Under the pieces are notes generated by a model. The model was not told where the DNA came from. It made no database searches and saw only the letters and a program-made list of their open reading frames with translations. Below, piece by piece: positions 1 to 11,400 of a stretch of DNA of 64,000 bases. The stretch is from Lineus longissimus (lineage: Eukaryota > Nemertea > Pilidiophora > Heteronemertea > Lineidae). Position 1 is the stretch's first letter; every line of letters begins with the position of its first letter. Where the stretch lies: contig NC_088317.1 in the NCBI RefSeq assembly GCF_910592395.1, positions 9,550,001 to 9,614,000 on the forward strand, written 5' to 3'. Position numbers and translations under genes: made by a program.

Positions 1-1299
1 CATGTGACAGAACAGGATCTAGTGGACTTAATGATGAGGTACTATCAAATAAGGTGTCCATCAATTGAATCATGAGGGCCTGTTGAGTTATCCTCTTAGG
101 CTATCGTTTTTGTCTTTTTTTACAGCCAACAGTACAACCATGCACAGCGCAGTGTACAGACAGTACAGGATTGCAAACCAAAAACATGAGCATTGCTGCC
201 TAACAAAACTGCAGTGGAATTCATACTACGATGTCATAATGTGACTTTCAAAATAATTTTTTTCACGGCCAATGACCAGACAGGGAGAAAACAAACGTAA
301 ATGGCGAGATTTGTTGCAATATTGCCAACCACAACAACTCAGGGACCGTAGCCAAAATGGCCGACGACGAATTCTCCGGTTGCTCGCGCAGTCCATAAAC
401 AAGCATCAATTTTACCAACTTTGGGTGCAAGCTTGGTCATCAAAGTTACAGAACTGTTAGAAATACATCTAAACAACATAAATATACAGTTAAAAGTGCA
501 TAAAAATCCCGTTTCAACCTCCGGGCGCTACCTTTTTTTCTCCGCCAGACTTCGGGCCCTACCGGTCGTTATTTAGTGCGACCGCCACCAGAGTGTTTAT
601 CAAGATCTTTCGCCGTTTTAATTGCGCGTTTTAGGCAGATTAATCAATTATTACATGCATGCATTATATATCACCGAAATGATAATTGCGTAGGCTATTT
701 GAAACTAAGTTCAGATATTATTTTCGATCTTTGAACTGAATTAAGGCGAGTGATTCTTGACACCCGGTCGACAAATCAGGACTTGCACAATTCACGTGAG
801 ATCGCTTGCATCATCGGCACGTTTGAAAGCCGAATTTCACAAATTCCACAAAAATTTATCACATACTATATGTATCACCACAAAGGTAACTCTCTAGACT
901 ATTTGAAACCAAGTTCAGATACTTATTTTCACAAAAATTCGAAGCTATGCAAGCGATTTTTCAGTGGTAGAGATCGACGGAAACAAATTTCTCGCTCTAA
1001 AATGACATGAGACGAGCACCAACTTTCGCTAATTTGTGCACAAAATTTCCGCAATATTATAAAAAACTATTGATATATCTGAATTATATAGACTCTTTGC
1101 AGTACCTTCACAAATTTCAGATACATGGTCATGTTGATTAAAAGAGTATCAAACCGATTGAACATGAGAAAGTTCACTCACCTTCATTGAAGCAGCGACT
1201 ACCGCCATTTTTAAATGGTGGCATCTCTTCTATCGATCGGCCAATCAGCAGCACTGCTTGCAAAAAAGTTGAGCCACCGCCAAATTTGAAATCGCCAAA
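1..1299. other. Non-coding stretch, no gene seen
   Basis: AT-rich sequence with only short chance ORFs. I see no conserved protein motif, splice-bounded exon, RNA gene or terminal repeat. It lies left of the decayed Polinton and is probably old repeat or intergenic DNA. Confidence 0.5.
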
Positions 1300-1684
1300 A
1301 TTCAGTCAATGTGCCTGCAGCGCCAACTGGCGGTGAAAACTATATTAATTCCACTAAAAGTAAAAAATGAAAAAATATTTAAAAATATTCAGCCATATTT
1401 GAAATCAATATTTGCTCTGTGGACCGAGGTAAAAAGGGAAAGAAATCTAAACGCGAAATGACCTCATTCTCTTAATATAGGTCGGATCGCGCTGATTTTT
1501 CGTTTTTTGAGTTCACCTTGGGCAACTCCTAATTTACCACCGTCAACGAAGTGGCTGGGCCTTCCCGGTCAGAAATGTCCAATTTTGTCCACAGATGGGT
1601 CCCTTGATGGATGGATGGATTGAAGGACGGACACCATTTGAACAGCTATTCTACTAGCTCCGCTGACTTTGTCAGCTGAGCTAA
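1300..1684 (+). repeat. Helentron-like non-autonomous repeat, copy 1
   Basis: The right end holds a short TGGA-type microsatellite, then GGACGGACACC, then an imperfect hairpin (AGCTC-GCTGAC / GTCAGC-GAGCT with a TTT loop) and a terminal CTAA. The same microsatellite-hairpin-CTAA ending recurs at about 7.79 kb and 40.46 kb. A 3' hairpin next to CTRR with an internal microsatellite is typical of Helitron/Helentron-derived interspersed elements. The class is my inference, and the left end is approximate. Confidence 0.5.
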
Positions 1685-1825
1685 CAATCCCTGAACGTTT
1701 CAGAGTGATCCGTGTATTCGTTCTTGAGTTATCGTGCAGAAATCACGTATTATGTCACAGATTGGATACAGGAGAGAAAAACAGTAAAAACAAGTAAGAC
1801 TGCCCACTCTTGTGTGAGGGCGGTC

Positions 1826-2341
1826 TTAATTAAGCTCGTATCTCCGGTTCTTTATCTGGTCGCCATCTTCCACTGGTACAATGCAAAAGATGTCAGAAGG
1901 TTTATTGTTGTAGAGTGTCTTACTTTGGTCAACCAAATTTGATCTTAAAGTAAGTTGTGCTCTGTAAATTGGAAGTGGTTTTGTAGAGCAGTATTTTCCT
2001 TTCTTAGTGAATGTTGTCGGTTTAAAATCAAACCACTTATTCACCGCTGTGAGTATGTGTTTTGTTATCTCATCTATGAAACGGTTCATCTTGAAGCCGT
2101 ATGGGGCTGGTTCCATAGTGGTTTTTTTATCTTTTGTATCCAAGATATCTTGCAGTGAAAATTGTTTGCACTCTGTAAGTTCAATGATAAGGTAATTATG
2201 ATTGTCACAGTTTAGTTCAACATGTTTTATTCTAGCATGATCAATGGCGCCTTGCCATGCCTCACAAATTGCACTTAAACTGTAATGTTGTTTCAAATCA
2301 CCTGTCCACCATGAATAATTGTAAAGGTATATCAATTTCAA
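1826..2341 (-). pseudogene. Polinton ORF fragment, possibly minor-capsid (penton)-like
   Basis: About 170 codons stay open on the minus strand, in the same orientation as the polymerase pieces and downstream of them. The frame has no ATG at its left edge and seems to begin at TTG, so the N-terminus is missing or shifted. The C-terminal third (around residues 127-171, with SNLVDQSKTLYNNKPSDIF) resembles, from memory, the C-terminal half of minor capsid proteins of Polintons and adintoviruses, where a short run of non-polar residues follows an Asn/Pro-rich turn. The first half (residues 1-90) has no motif I recognise. Assignment as a Polinton structural protein rests mainly on position. It could be another Polinton accessory ORF. 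Confidence 0.35.
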
Positions 2342-2579
2342 AGTAATAGATTTTATGTTTAATTGATCTGATTGAAGAAATACTCAAAAGTGGCTTCATT
2401 ACATTCTGGTTCATTAATTATGAAGTCATAATCATGGTTCATTTTCTATTTAATTAACAGTTAAATAACGACCTGAAATGCCAGTTCCTGGATTGTCAAA
2501 CCTAACTTTGTCAAATCTGAAAATGTCAAGCACAGATTCATAAATTTCTTACTAACATCTTCCATTTTCTCACTCCCAT

Positions 2580-2833
2580 TCAAAACGATAACCAACAGGG
2601 TAAATCCTGTTGGTTTTCAATGAATAGATTTTCAAGAAGCTTGTGAACCATTTTTAGGTAATCTAAACTAACTGAATTTTCTTCTGAACAGTTTCTTTTT
2701 TTCATTCTTTCATAACAAACTGTTGGATCCTTACTCAGGTAAACTATGAAATTGGGCTTATCACACATATTTTTGTAGTGCTTGAAATATGTGACTTCCC
2801 GGAGGCGATATTCCTCTCAACTAAAATTCTCAT
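2580..2833 (-). pseudogene. Deoxynucleoside kinase remnant
   Basis: Two out-of-frame pieces sit on the minus strand. The first starts at ATG 2833 and holds a Walker A P-loop (ERNIASGKS). The second, 62 codons from 2768, matches the C-terminal half of the dNK/thymidine kinase family: a Val-Tyr-Leu strand, the Cys-x-Glu-Arg-x-x-x-Arg helix that forms the LID, then Leu-Asp-Tyr-Leu. The family phosphorylates deoxynucleosides with ATP and is usually about 200-240 residues. Here the middle, including the substrate-binding ERS/DRS region, is missing and the halves are joined by a frameshift, so it is dead. It lies just after the polymerase C-terminus with the same orientation, which suggests it was an accessory gene of the Polinton. 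A host retrocopy is less likely because of the tight linkage. Confidence 0.6.
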
Positions 2834-2848
2834 GTTTCTAACCATTTA

Positions 2849-3664
2849 TTAACCAATAAAACATGAAGCAAAGATTGGATCAGTGTAATCTATGTATTTC
2901 TCATAATACATACCAAATGGCATCGTGGAGATTCCATCTTCTAAGATGAAGCGTTTTTCATCCAAAGAACAGACTTTTCCTTTCAACCTCTTCCAAAAAC
3001 ATCTGGTGATTCTCTGACCTAAAGTGACACATTTTGTGGTTAAATGACCTACTTTTTTCAAGACACTCAATGTAGTCATTAATTGTGATATCTCTCTTTA
3101 CAACATTCTTAGTGATTCCTTTCAGCTTCTTTGCCTCTGAATATTTTGTCCTGTAAACATACATCTTACTTCTCAAGGTAATGAATTCTATCATCTCTTC
3201 TCCTCCTAGCCCATCCTTAAAATAACCTGGCACCTTCTTCTTTTTAGTGTCGTAGAGAGGATGATTTTTTTGGGTAAATACTAAAGTCAAAGTGGTCCTT
3301 TAACCCTTTGAGGTATTCAGTTAAATCATCAGTATTAATTTTCAGTACAAAGAAATCTGTGTCTAGATACAGTAGTTCCAGGTTCTTCTCACCAAAATAT
3401 GGGTGAAGCACCTCGTAGTAGAATTCATACTTCACTAATTTGGCCAGTTCCAAGACTATAGCACTTATGTAAATTGGTTTGTTGAATTTCATGGGTGTTT
3501 TCCTTATGCTAATAGCAGCATCATGTTCTTCAAATATGCAAATTGATGAAAACCTGGGATTAGGAATGATACTCCTGGCTCTCTCACCGTCTGTAACCAA
3601 TTCAGTTTCCATCCTGTTCCTTACTTTCTCACAAGTTTTTCCATAGAAAGCATTGTTCATTAAT
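2849..3664 (-). pseudogene. Polinton DNA polymerase B, C-terminal part (palm to C-terminus)
   Basis: Protein-primed family-B DNA polymerase of the Polinton/Maverick type, which copies the element DNA. Visible in order are motif B (NNAFYGKT, just right of the piggyBac break), the catalytic motif C (YLDTDFFV; the usual Ser after the second Asp is Phe), a KVPGYFKD stretch, the MYVYR segment, and the terminal DEKRFILEDG block with its Pro-Phe-Gly-Met-Tyr end. Frameshifts fall near 3270, in a run of seven T, and near 2985. The piece is cut at its N-terminal side by the TTAA junction of P1; the other half resumes at 18197. Non-functional copy. The family call is firm. Confidence 0.85.
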
Positions 3665-4612
3665 TTAACCCTATAACACCTGGAGGCGCCCGATGACGCC
3701 ATACACCCATATTAAAATTGTGCGTGCTTAGTTAACAATCTCCTTCAGAGCGCCTCCTATTATTAATCTATGAAACTTAAGCTTTCAAATGCCCGATGAA
3801 CAATGGCAGTTGCTGAGTTTTTTAGATATTTGACGATGAAGTTTTTGTTTCTCTTCAAGCCAGTAAATGCAGTTTGGACATTTGAATTGCTGAAATGGAT
3901 CATTTGTTTGATTCCGATTTGGATGTACCCTATCTAACAGGAAATTTCATCTTCTTTCAAATAAATGGGACTTGTTATATATTATTTGGAAGTTCACCTA
4001 TGTCATTTTGTGAAAAACTTGACCCAGCGCAAAAACTGTGATTTCCAGGTGAAATTACACAGCGCCTCGAAACCGTTGAGATCAAGCAACCGCTTAGCAT
4101 CAGTTCTGTCACGCCCCGCGTGGAGCGCCACTGGACGGAGGTCAATTTTTGAAGCCGGTTAAAAATCCATTGATTTTAGTATTTTCCTGCCTGACCCTAA
4201 CCGGGAGCTGCTGCCACCCAGCGGCCTTCGACCTCAACAAGATCAGAATGGCGGATAGAGAAATGAAAAACGATTTTCTCTGAATTTTAACCCGAATTTC
4301 ATCAAATTTTAGGCATGGTAAGAGAACCTTTTTGGCTCAAAGGAAGTGATAAATGTCAAAGTTTATGAACAGCTAGTTAGATTATTCTAACATCAATCCG
4401 AAATGTAAAAAAAAGGTGTTGTGTTTGGTGTATTCAATTTACACTGTGCAGAATTTCGTTGAGCAGTGCATTGAGATCTTCAAAATAGAAATAGGAAGAA
4501 AATTTGATACTTATAATTTCAGCTTTGGTGGGTCATGGCGCATGGGCCCAACGCCCATAATGGCGGATTTAGGCCCTTGGGCTCCAGTTGACCTTGGCTA
4601 TTTACAACAAGA

Positions 4613-4645
4613 GGCCCAAGGGCCTGGCGCTCAGCTGGATGACCT
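4613..4645 (+). repeat. GGCCCAAGGGCC palindromic repeat
   Basis: The motif ACAAGAGGCCCAAGGGCC, followed by GGCGCTCAGCTG, recurs near 35797 in slightly shorter form. From memory this palindromic core is a common dispersed repeat in marine invertebrate genomes. No coding function is seen. Confidence 0.45.
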
Positions 4646-4659
4646 AATAACATAGGACT

Positions 4660-6140
4660 GAGAGTATAAAGTAGTAAATATCGGCTTTATACTACTGTTT
4701 GAAGGTCAAGAGAACACGCTATACCACTAAAATTTCCAATGCAGAGCTGCCAGCTGGATGAAATATGATTGAACTAATCAGCCATGGTATGTAAATATTA
4801 CAGGAGGCAACGGAATATATCCCTAGTTCAGTATGTTGTATCGGTAGCTTTACAGAAAAGAAGTGTCAGAGGATGAGACTTCTCCATGGACAAGTGTGGT
4901 ATGTCCAGGCTGGGTTGTACAGCACAAGGATACAAAATGCTGTCTGTAATTGAGAGGTATCCTGATTTAACAGAGGTAAAAAAAAAAAAAAACCAGTTTG
5001 GGACTAACACCACTGTCTTTTTTTTTTAATAGGGTAGAGATTACAGGAGTCAACAAAATTAATTTTATTGAGAGAAATTGACCTGTCCTGCAGGTGATTG
5101 GAATTTACAATGCAAAGGGTCATTTTTCATGACATTGTGCTCAACTGCATATCCCTAGTGAGTCGATCTTGAACCAATCTATCCTTGGCGCAGACAGGTT
5201 CAAATTGGCTATATCTTGAATAGATTGAATTGCGATGAAAATCTAATGCAATAAAGGAGCAATATCGAATAAAGAAATTAATCAAACCAATTGTCCACAG
5301 ACTCGGACCCTGAAATGGCATGATGTATGCGTGCATATAAAAGTATATCAATTGGTCCCATAGAGATGATGAGGCAATGTCAATATGCCTTGTTCCTTAG
5401 TCAGCAATATGCCCCTTTTTATACGGAGAAGAAGGAGAACCCAGATAGGCCTTCACATGTCGGCTTCCAAATGGCTCGAACCAATTGTACTATCACTACT
5501 ATAAATTTAAAATGCGTGCTCCTCCTACATGTAGCAATGTCTCGGCCAAAAAGGCACTTAGTCGACAGGCAAGCTAGAAGTTCAGCACCGTGAGCAGCTC
5601 CTTGGTTAGGCCATGTCAGGTTCCGCGCGCCTCTTCAGATACATCTCAAGTATTGAAAGCTGTGGTGAGCTGAGCACATAAAAAGACCATGGTCACCTTA
5701 ATTTGAAGATCCCTTCAAAATCAAGGGCTACCTCTGACTAAAACAGCACAAGAGACCACCAATTTGACCCCAGCTCCTAACTGCGGGAAAACCCAAGTCC
5801 AGCAACCAAAAGTACCAAAAATACATTTTTGTTTACATTTGAACTGCACACAAAAGGTAATGTTATTCACCCCACAGGGAGTGCAGGTAATTGATTAAGC
5901 CCCTGCATAACTTAACAGCAATGGCTTGGCTTCTGTGAGTGGTAAGGAGAATTGACAACACAACAAGCATCTTCATGATCATGATCTTTCTCAAACTAAC
6001 TGAATGACCTAATCGCCTTGGACGCACAACCTAACCACATATCAATCCGCCCGAAGATTGACACATCCATTCGATTCGATAACACTCGATAAAGTTTGAT
6101 AAATAAACTAGAACTGAGATTTCACAGGAGCACCTGTTAC
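4660..6140. other. Non-coding interior of P1
   Basis: No supported exon. Short ORFs lack motifs. There are a poly-A run near 4980 and T runs near 5015-5030. Nothing else stands out. Confidence 0.4.
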
Positions 6141-6150
6141 TTCATGACTC

Positions 6151-6318
6151 CAGGGTTGTTTTGAGGGCGATATCGTAAGAGTTGGTCTTGAGTATGGGGA
6201 CCTGAAGGTCCGTGTGAGGCACCTGGGGAGAGAAGACTACTTAGTTGAACGATGGGATCTGACACGGACACTACTATTGATCTCATTATATGAATACCAT
6301 TTAATTGAAAACAAGTGA
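6151..6318 (+). CDS. Possible exon, unknown product
   Basis: After a CCAG acceptor at about 6150 there is a short open stretch reading roughly GCFEGDIVRVGLEYG, then a basic segment, then RWDLTRTLLL, ending at a stop. The start resembles the first strands of a small beta-barrel reader fold (Gly-Asp-Ile-Val-x-Val), but it is too short to assign. It could be a 5' exon of the bromodomain gene downstream or a remnant of something else. I see no clear donor site. Confidence 0.2.
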   Translation, partial: QGCFEGDIVRVGLEYGDLKVRVRHLGREDYLVERWDLTRTLLLISLYEYHLIENK

Positions 6319-7414
6319 AAACAGATCAAATCATATTCCTTGGCATAAATTAAAATACGAGTGCGGGAACAAGGTTTTTTAGCAGGAGGAAAGCGAGAAC
6401 ATATTGCGCCGTCGTATTCCGATTTGACTGGTTAGTGGTGAAATCTGCTTTTAATTTTGCAGAGGCATTGCCAGGAAAACGTGACGTCATTTTAACCATT
6501 CTTCTTACCGCACGCCCTCCCTCTCCGTAAAACTTCCTGACATGGTGTGAAGTGGGAGGGCGCACAATGGGAACCACACTGCCGCGATGTTAATAGTTTC
6601 TATTTATAGAATTCAGCGGCACAGATTTTAAGCACGGAAAAAGTAGATTAACTCGGCTAAACTCAATGGATTTTACCCAGGAATGTTTTCAAGGCGGGAG
6701 AAACATCTGATTTAAGTCCTGCGCTTATTAGATTTCATGTTCATGAAGAAGATTGGCCTAGAACGTGGACGAAAAGAGTGCATTATCGAGTGTTGGAGAG
6801 GTCACGTGATTGGACGAGAAACCTGAACAAAGTTTTCGTGCTTTCAGCTGTCAACATCAATGGCTATAATATACTCCTGCAGAATAGTAGAACTAATAAT
6901 AGAACTAATTTCCGAAGTTTCCAATAGTTTGAACACAAATCAGAACATCACCCATCAGCTGGACTCAGATCTGCATCAATTACGATAAATAATGAGGTCG
7001 TCGCTTCAATTTCGCAAAGAAAGTTGACTCCATTCGAAGGTTGTTTTGACCAAATTCCGTTGAACTCATCATTATGAGGGCATTTGAACACATTCTCATT
7101 GATCTTTTCTATAAACGTGTGAAGTTTCGTACCAAAATACGTTTCCGTAAAGGCTTAAAAAAGAAAATTTGTCACTTACAAAATCATCGCTCCGGTAGAA
7201 ATAAAAAGGTCACCGCCATTTTCTTGATGATAGTACTCCAGGTAACCTCGACCGCGCAGTGGAGGGTCGAGCCGCCTCGTCAATTTACCCAAGACGAGCC
7301 GTTCATACAGTGGATGCACCGGCAATACCAGCAGTCCGGTATTCCCTGGTTCGAGGTTAGTTCGCGGCGGGAAATTTAAAGCGGGGTCATCTGGGGTCAA
7401 ACAACAGTTTTGCT
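6319..7414. other. Non-coding interior of P1
   Basis: No exon or recognisable repeat end seen. The short ORFs on both strands at 7074-7400 overlap each other and show no motif. Confidence 0.4.
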
Positions 7415-7793
7415 CACTACCGCCAACTGGTGATATAAATTGACACTAATCTATTTTATATGAAAACTTCTGTATCATGAAGACCTTTTCAACTTTATTT
7501 CAAGCTTTTATCTCCTGGAATAGAGCGTCAAAAAATTGTTTTTTCATTTACGCATTTTGCCCCCTGGGGAGCTGAATTTGAGTCGAATCGCCCAAAATTT
7601 TTTCCGTAACCAACATTTTCTGCGGTGTTTATAAGCAAGACTAGATTTGAAGTGCCACGGTTGTATGATTACAAAATGCCCAACTTTGTCTACAGATGGC
7701 TAGATGGAAGGATGGCAGGATGGATGGAAGGAAGGACGGACACCAATCGAATAGCTATTTGACTAGCTCCGCTGACTTTGTCAGCTGAGCTAA
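7415..7793 (+). repeat. Helentron-like non-autonomous repeat, copy 2
   Basis: Same family as the copy ending at 1684. It has a GGATGGA microsatellite, GGACGGACACCAAT, the hairpin GCTGAC-TTT-GTCAGC inside AGCT arms, and a CTAA end. It starts near a GCCAACTGGTGA motif that is also present at about 1322. The left limit is approximate. Confidence 0.5.
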
Positions 7794-8045
7794 AAATGTA
7801 TGTCTGTACAAAATTGCAGCTCTTCCTACCCTGTGTCTGTGTTCCTCATAGGCTGCATCATATATATGGACTACCAAGGGCCAAATCACTAGTGTGGGCA
7901 CATGTTATTTTAATAGACAACAGAAATTATCATGACCTTGAAATGCACAGAGGCCTGAGTGCACTGGGCCTGTACATTTGCTGTACATCTCAATGGCTAC
8001 TGTACTGTTGCGGCTAGAGCCTAGGGTTATGGCAGTCTATATCGG

Positions 8046-8095
8046 AGGGTTAGGGAGGTGGTAGGGGGTTAAGATTGGGGGTAGGGGCAAATTTA
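8046..8095 (+). other. G-quadruplex-prone tract
   Basis: Five G-runs of 3-5 bases occur within 45 bases (GGG TTA GGG, GGGGG, GGGGG TA GGGG), with loops of 2-8 bases. This fits a G-quadruplex on the plus strand. It sits a few hundred bases upstream of the first bromodomain-gene exons. Confidence 0.45.
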
Positions 8096-8410
8096 GGCTG
8101 GATAGCCACTCTGGGTGCAGGAATGAGGAGGCAGGATTGCCGAAGAGTGGGTCATTTTCCAAAGAAATCGAAGGCACAATCGGCATGATTTAGAAAGATT
8201 TTTTTACCCAGGGTATTCACGGGCAAAATTAAGGGGGATCCCAGAGTAAGATAACTATTTGATGATGCCTTTTCTCTCCTGAAAATATTGGTCTAGTTTA
8301 ACAGGGAGTATGATTTCTCCGGTAGTTAAGTCCATTGTGTCAAGAATTTTAAAGGCATTTACGCTTGTACCGTTACCACAACTGGATAATGATTTTCATT
8401 TCATTTCAGA

Positions 8411-11400
8411 GTACTTACCAATCCAAATGGGAGTCATTCTCCCTTTGGAACTGCTGTCCACAGTTGGTTTTTCCCTGTTATAGATTTCAACAGCTTTCAG
8501 TCTGAGTAAGTATAAAGAAATGAAACAATAGGCAGCATATACTTGTTCTCTTTAAAGTTGGGATCAAATGGTCCTGTTTCAGAATTACTATTTCTATTAA
8601 TCAGACATCCATGACATAGATATTTTTGATGGCATTTTGATTTTGTTTTCTAAAACACCCACTTTCAGTTCAAGAAACACTTTTCTAAATTGGTTTTAAT
8701 TTTAGTAGAGGTCTGCAATTGAAAAGAGTTTATGCTGTGTCAATATTTGTGCATGCCTTATTAAGAATATCTGGTGTTTATTTCAGTGGCAACAGCCTCC
8801 ATGATGGAGTCCGAGTGTTTGGGATTGCTCCAGAGGGTTGCCCACTACAGAGGAGGAAGAATGAATAGAATTAACATTGACCCATCAGTTTGGTTTATAT
8901 TACCAGGTAAATATCACAAATCAGGCCGGAGAAATCGGGCATGATATTATGAATCTTATTCAATCTTAGGTTTTTGACTCAGTTGCCTACAGGTGTTCGA
9001 AGATATTATGTGATTGCCTACCCAGAAACATCATGTATGTATTGTGGATAAACACCTGACAGTCTCTAATCAGATGGCCACAAAAGACAACTGGTATTTT
9101 CTGACACTGTGATAGATACTGCACACTGCTTTGAAGGAATGAGATGATCAGAGCTCACTTCTAATACACACACTGAAGACGACAAGTTAATGTTGCACTT
9201 CCACCACCATCTAGCTTTGCAATTTTGTGAGATGCCCTGGCACCTCCTGTAGTGTAGCTTATAATGTCCATTATTTCTTTATTGCTATCATCCTGTTTCA
9301 GTGAATAAAGATGATGCACAAGGTTACTTCGATTTGATTCAGCACCCAATGGATTTTTCAACCATCCAAGGGAAAATAAAGGTGGGTAGCATTTGGATAA
9401 TACCGGGTGTAGCTCAAACAATGTTTGGGAAATTCAACCCATGAAGAAGTGAATGCTAAGACCCCCTCAGAGACACCAAATTGTAGACTGGTCAAAAATG
9501 CTAGTCAAATCATTGCTCACTGGTCCCAATTGGTGTGGTTGATTCCTCTAGGCCTCATAAGGGTGGCTGTGGTTGACTGGCATCTGCCTCTCACGATGTT
9601 CTGCTGCTGAATGACGTCACAGCTTCAATCTGGTTACTCCATGATCTAATGATGTTGTGTCCTCTGGCATTCTCTGTTGGCCTCGAACAGTAAGCTGGGT
9701 GGGCTGCATCATATTGGAAACTCACAACTTCTCACTTGCAGATCACTAAATCCTATCACTTCCATTTCAGAGTGGTCAGTATAAAGACATTGAGAACTTT
9801 CATACAGACATGCTCCGCGTCAGAGATAATTGTGTGAAGTACAACAGATATCCAGCAAGTCAGATTCGGGTTGACTGTGACACTGTTTTTGGCTTCTACA
9901 CTGTGGAGTATGATAAACTGAAGAGCAGGAAACCAGCAAAGGTATTATAGAAATGATGTACATGTACTGTTTCCCCCAAGAAATATTCTTCTCCTGTCCA
10001 AGGCTAATTATACCAGACCTGTGTAGCTGATGTCGCAAAAACTGCTTTCAATGCCCTCTGAAGTCACTTCTTAAAATCACAGTCTGACCATTCTTTCTTT
10101 TATTTAGCCTCTTATAGCAAGAGTACCAGTACGCTGAATATTCTCCTGTCATCATTTCAGCTTGATTTGATTGTACCTGTAATATATTCAATTTTAAAGG
10201 GATAAAGTGCGCACTGCATTTTTGGTTCACATGTGTTCACAGATGTCAAAGTCATATGACACAGCAACCTTGGCTGTCTAAAGTTGTCCATTTCATTACA
10301 TTGTTCAGTTCATCCACCGGCTGAACACAATTTATTACCGTATGCTGACCTTTCATCAATTTCGGTTCCAGAAAAAAGCTACCGGAACTGGCTGGGATAT
10401 CGGAATGTATATTCGTGCACAGAAAGAGGCAAAACTTGACATGACCCATGCCAGTGCCATGAAAGTGGTGCAAAGCCAGGTTGAGAAGCTGGATGATGAC
10501 ATCAGGGAAAAGGAAGAGTGTATTCGTGATTTGACTGCTGAGGTATGTTATCTTAACAGTAATTCTACAACAAAAGACAGCAGCACTGTACGGGTATCTC
10601 AGTCTGAGAAATATTATGTTACACTGAAATTTGTTACCTTGTCACATATAATTTTGTTGCAAAGCCAGCCTTGAGGAGCAGTGTAGGCATATACAATCTT
10701 TCTGATACGTACAGGCAACCATTACCAGTTTTGAGCCTCAATCAAGAACTGGTATCCTGAACAAACGTTTATATTGCCCTCTTAGCAACATTTTTCATCC
10801 CTTGGGACACCCAATGGGTTGTTGCGGAAAAATGGAAACAACCGGTAATCAGCATCGAATACATTAGGCCTTCAGTTCTTTGGCACTCAGTTCTTGAAAG
10901 ATGCATTTATCTGTATGTGCTCATTTTGTTTGGTATCACTTTCAGATCGAATGGAAGGAAAGACTGAGAGCTGAATTTGTACCCCCTGTTAAACTAGACC
11001 AATATGTTCAGGTAGAGATGAAATCGAAACTACGGTGTCTGACGAACCCGACCCGTGTTCTGCCAAACGACTCTGCGAGATGCTACCTGAGCAACACAAC
11101 CATGACTAAACGAGTTGACGAAACATGCAAGGCATTGGAACCAATTCATGGAGCTGATTCCAAAAGTGTGCAGGATGGATTGTGGCTGACGTTGGTTAAA
11201 AAAGCAGGGAAGGGAGCCATTCAAAAGTACTATTCAAATTTATCGAGACCCAAGGAAGGCAGAGTAACAAAGCATAAGGAACGGGTAACGGAAGCAAATG
11301 TGGTCCGGTGTGTCAAATACATGTATCGTAATGGTTCAATATCCAGTCGAAAATACACTTCATTGCGGCAGGCAGATCTCAGTTTCGAATGTAGTGGTGA

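Noticed and set aside
3896-4010. Acidic start MDHLFDSDLD as a piggyBac transposase head in P1
   Set aside because: Too short, not followed by an acidic run or any core motif. It cannot support P1 coding its own transposase.
9425-10473. Several 60-90-codon ORFs on both strands
   Set aside because: They overlap introns and exons of the bromodomain gene in other frames and show no motif.
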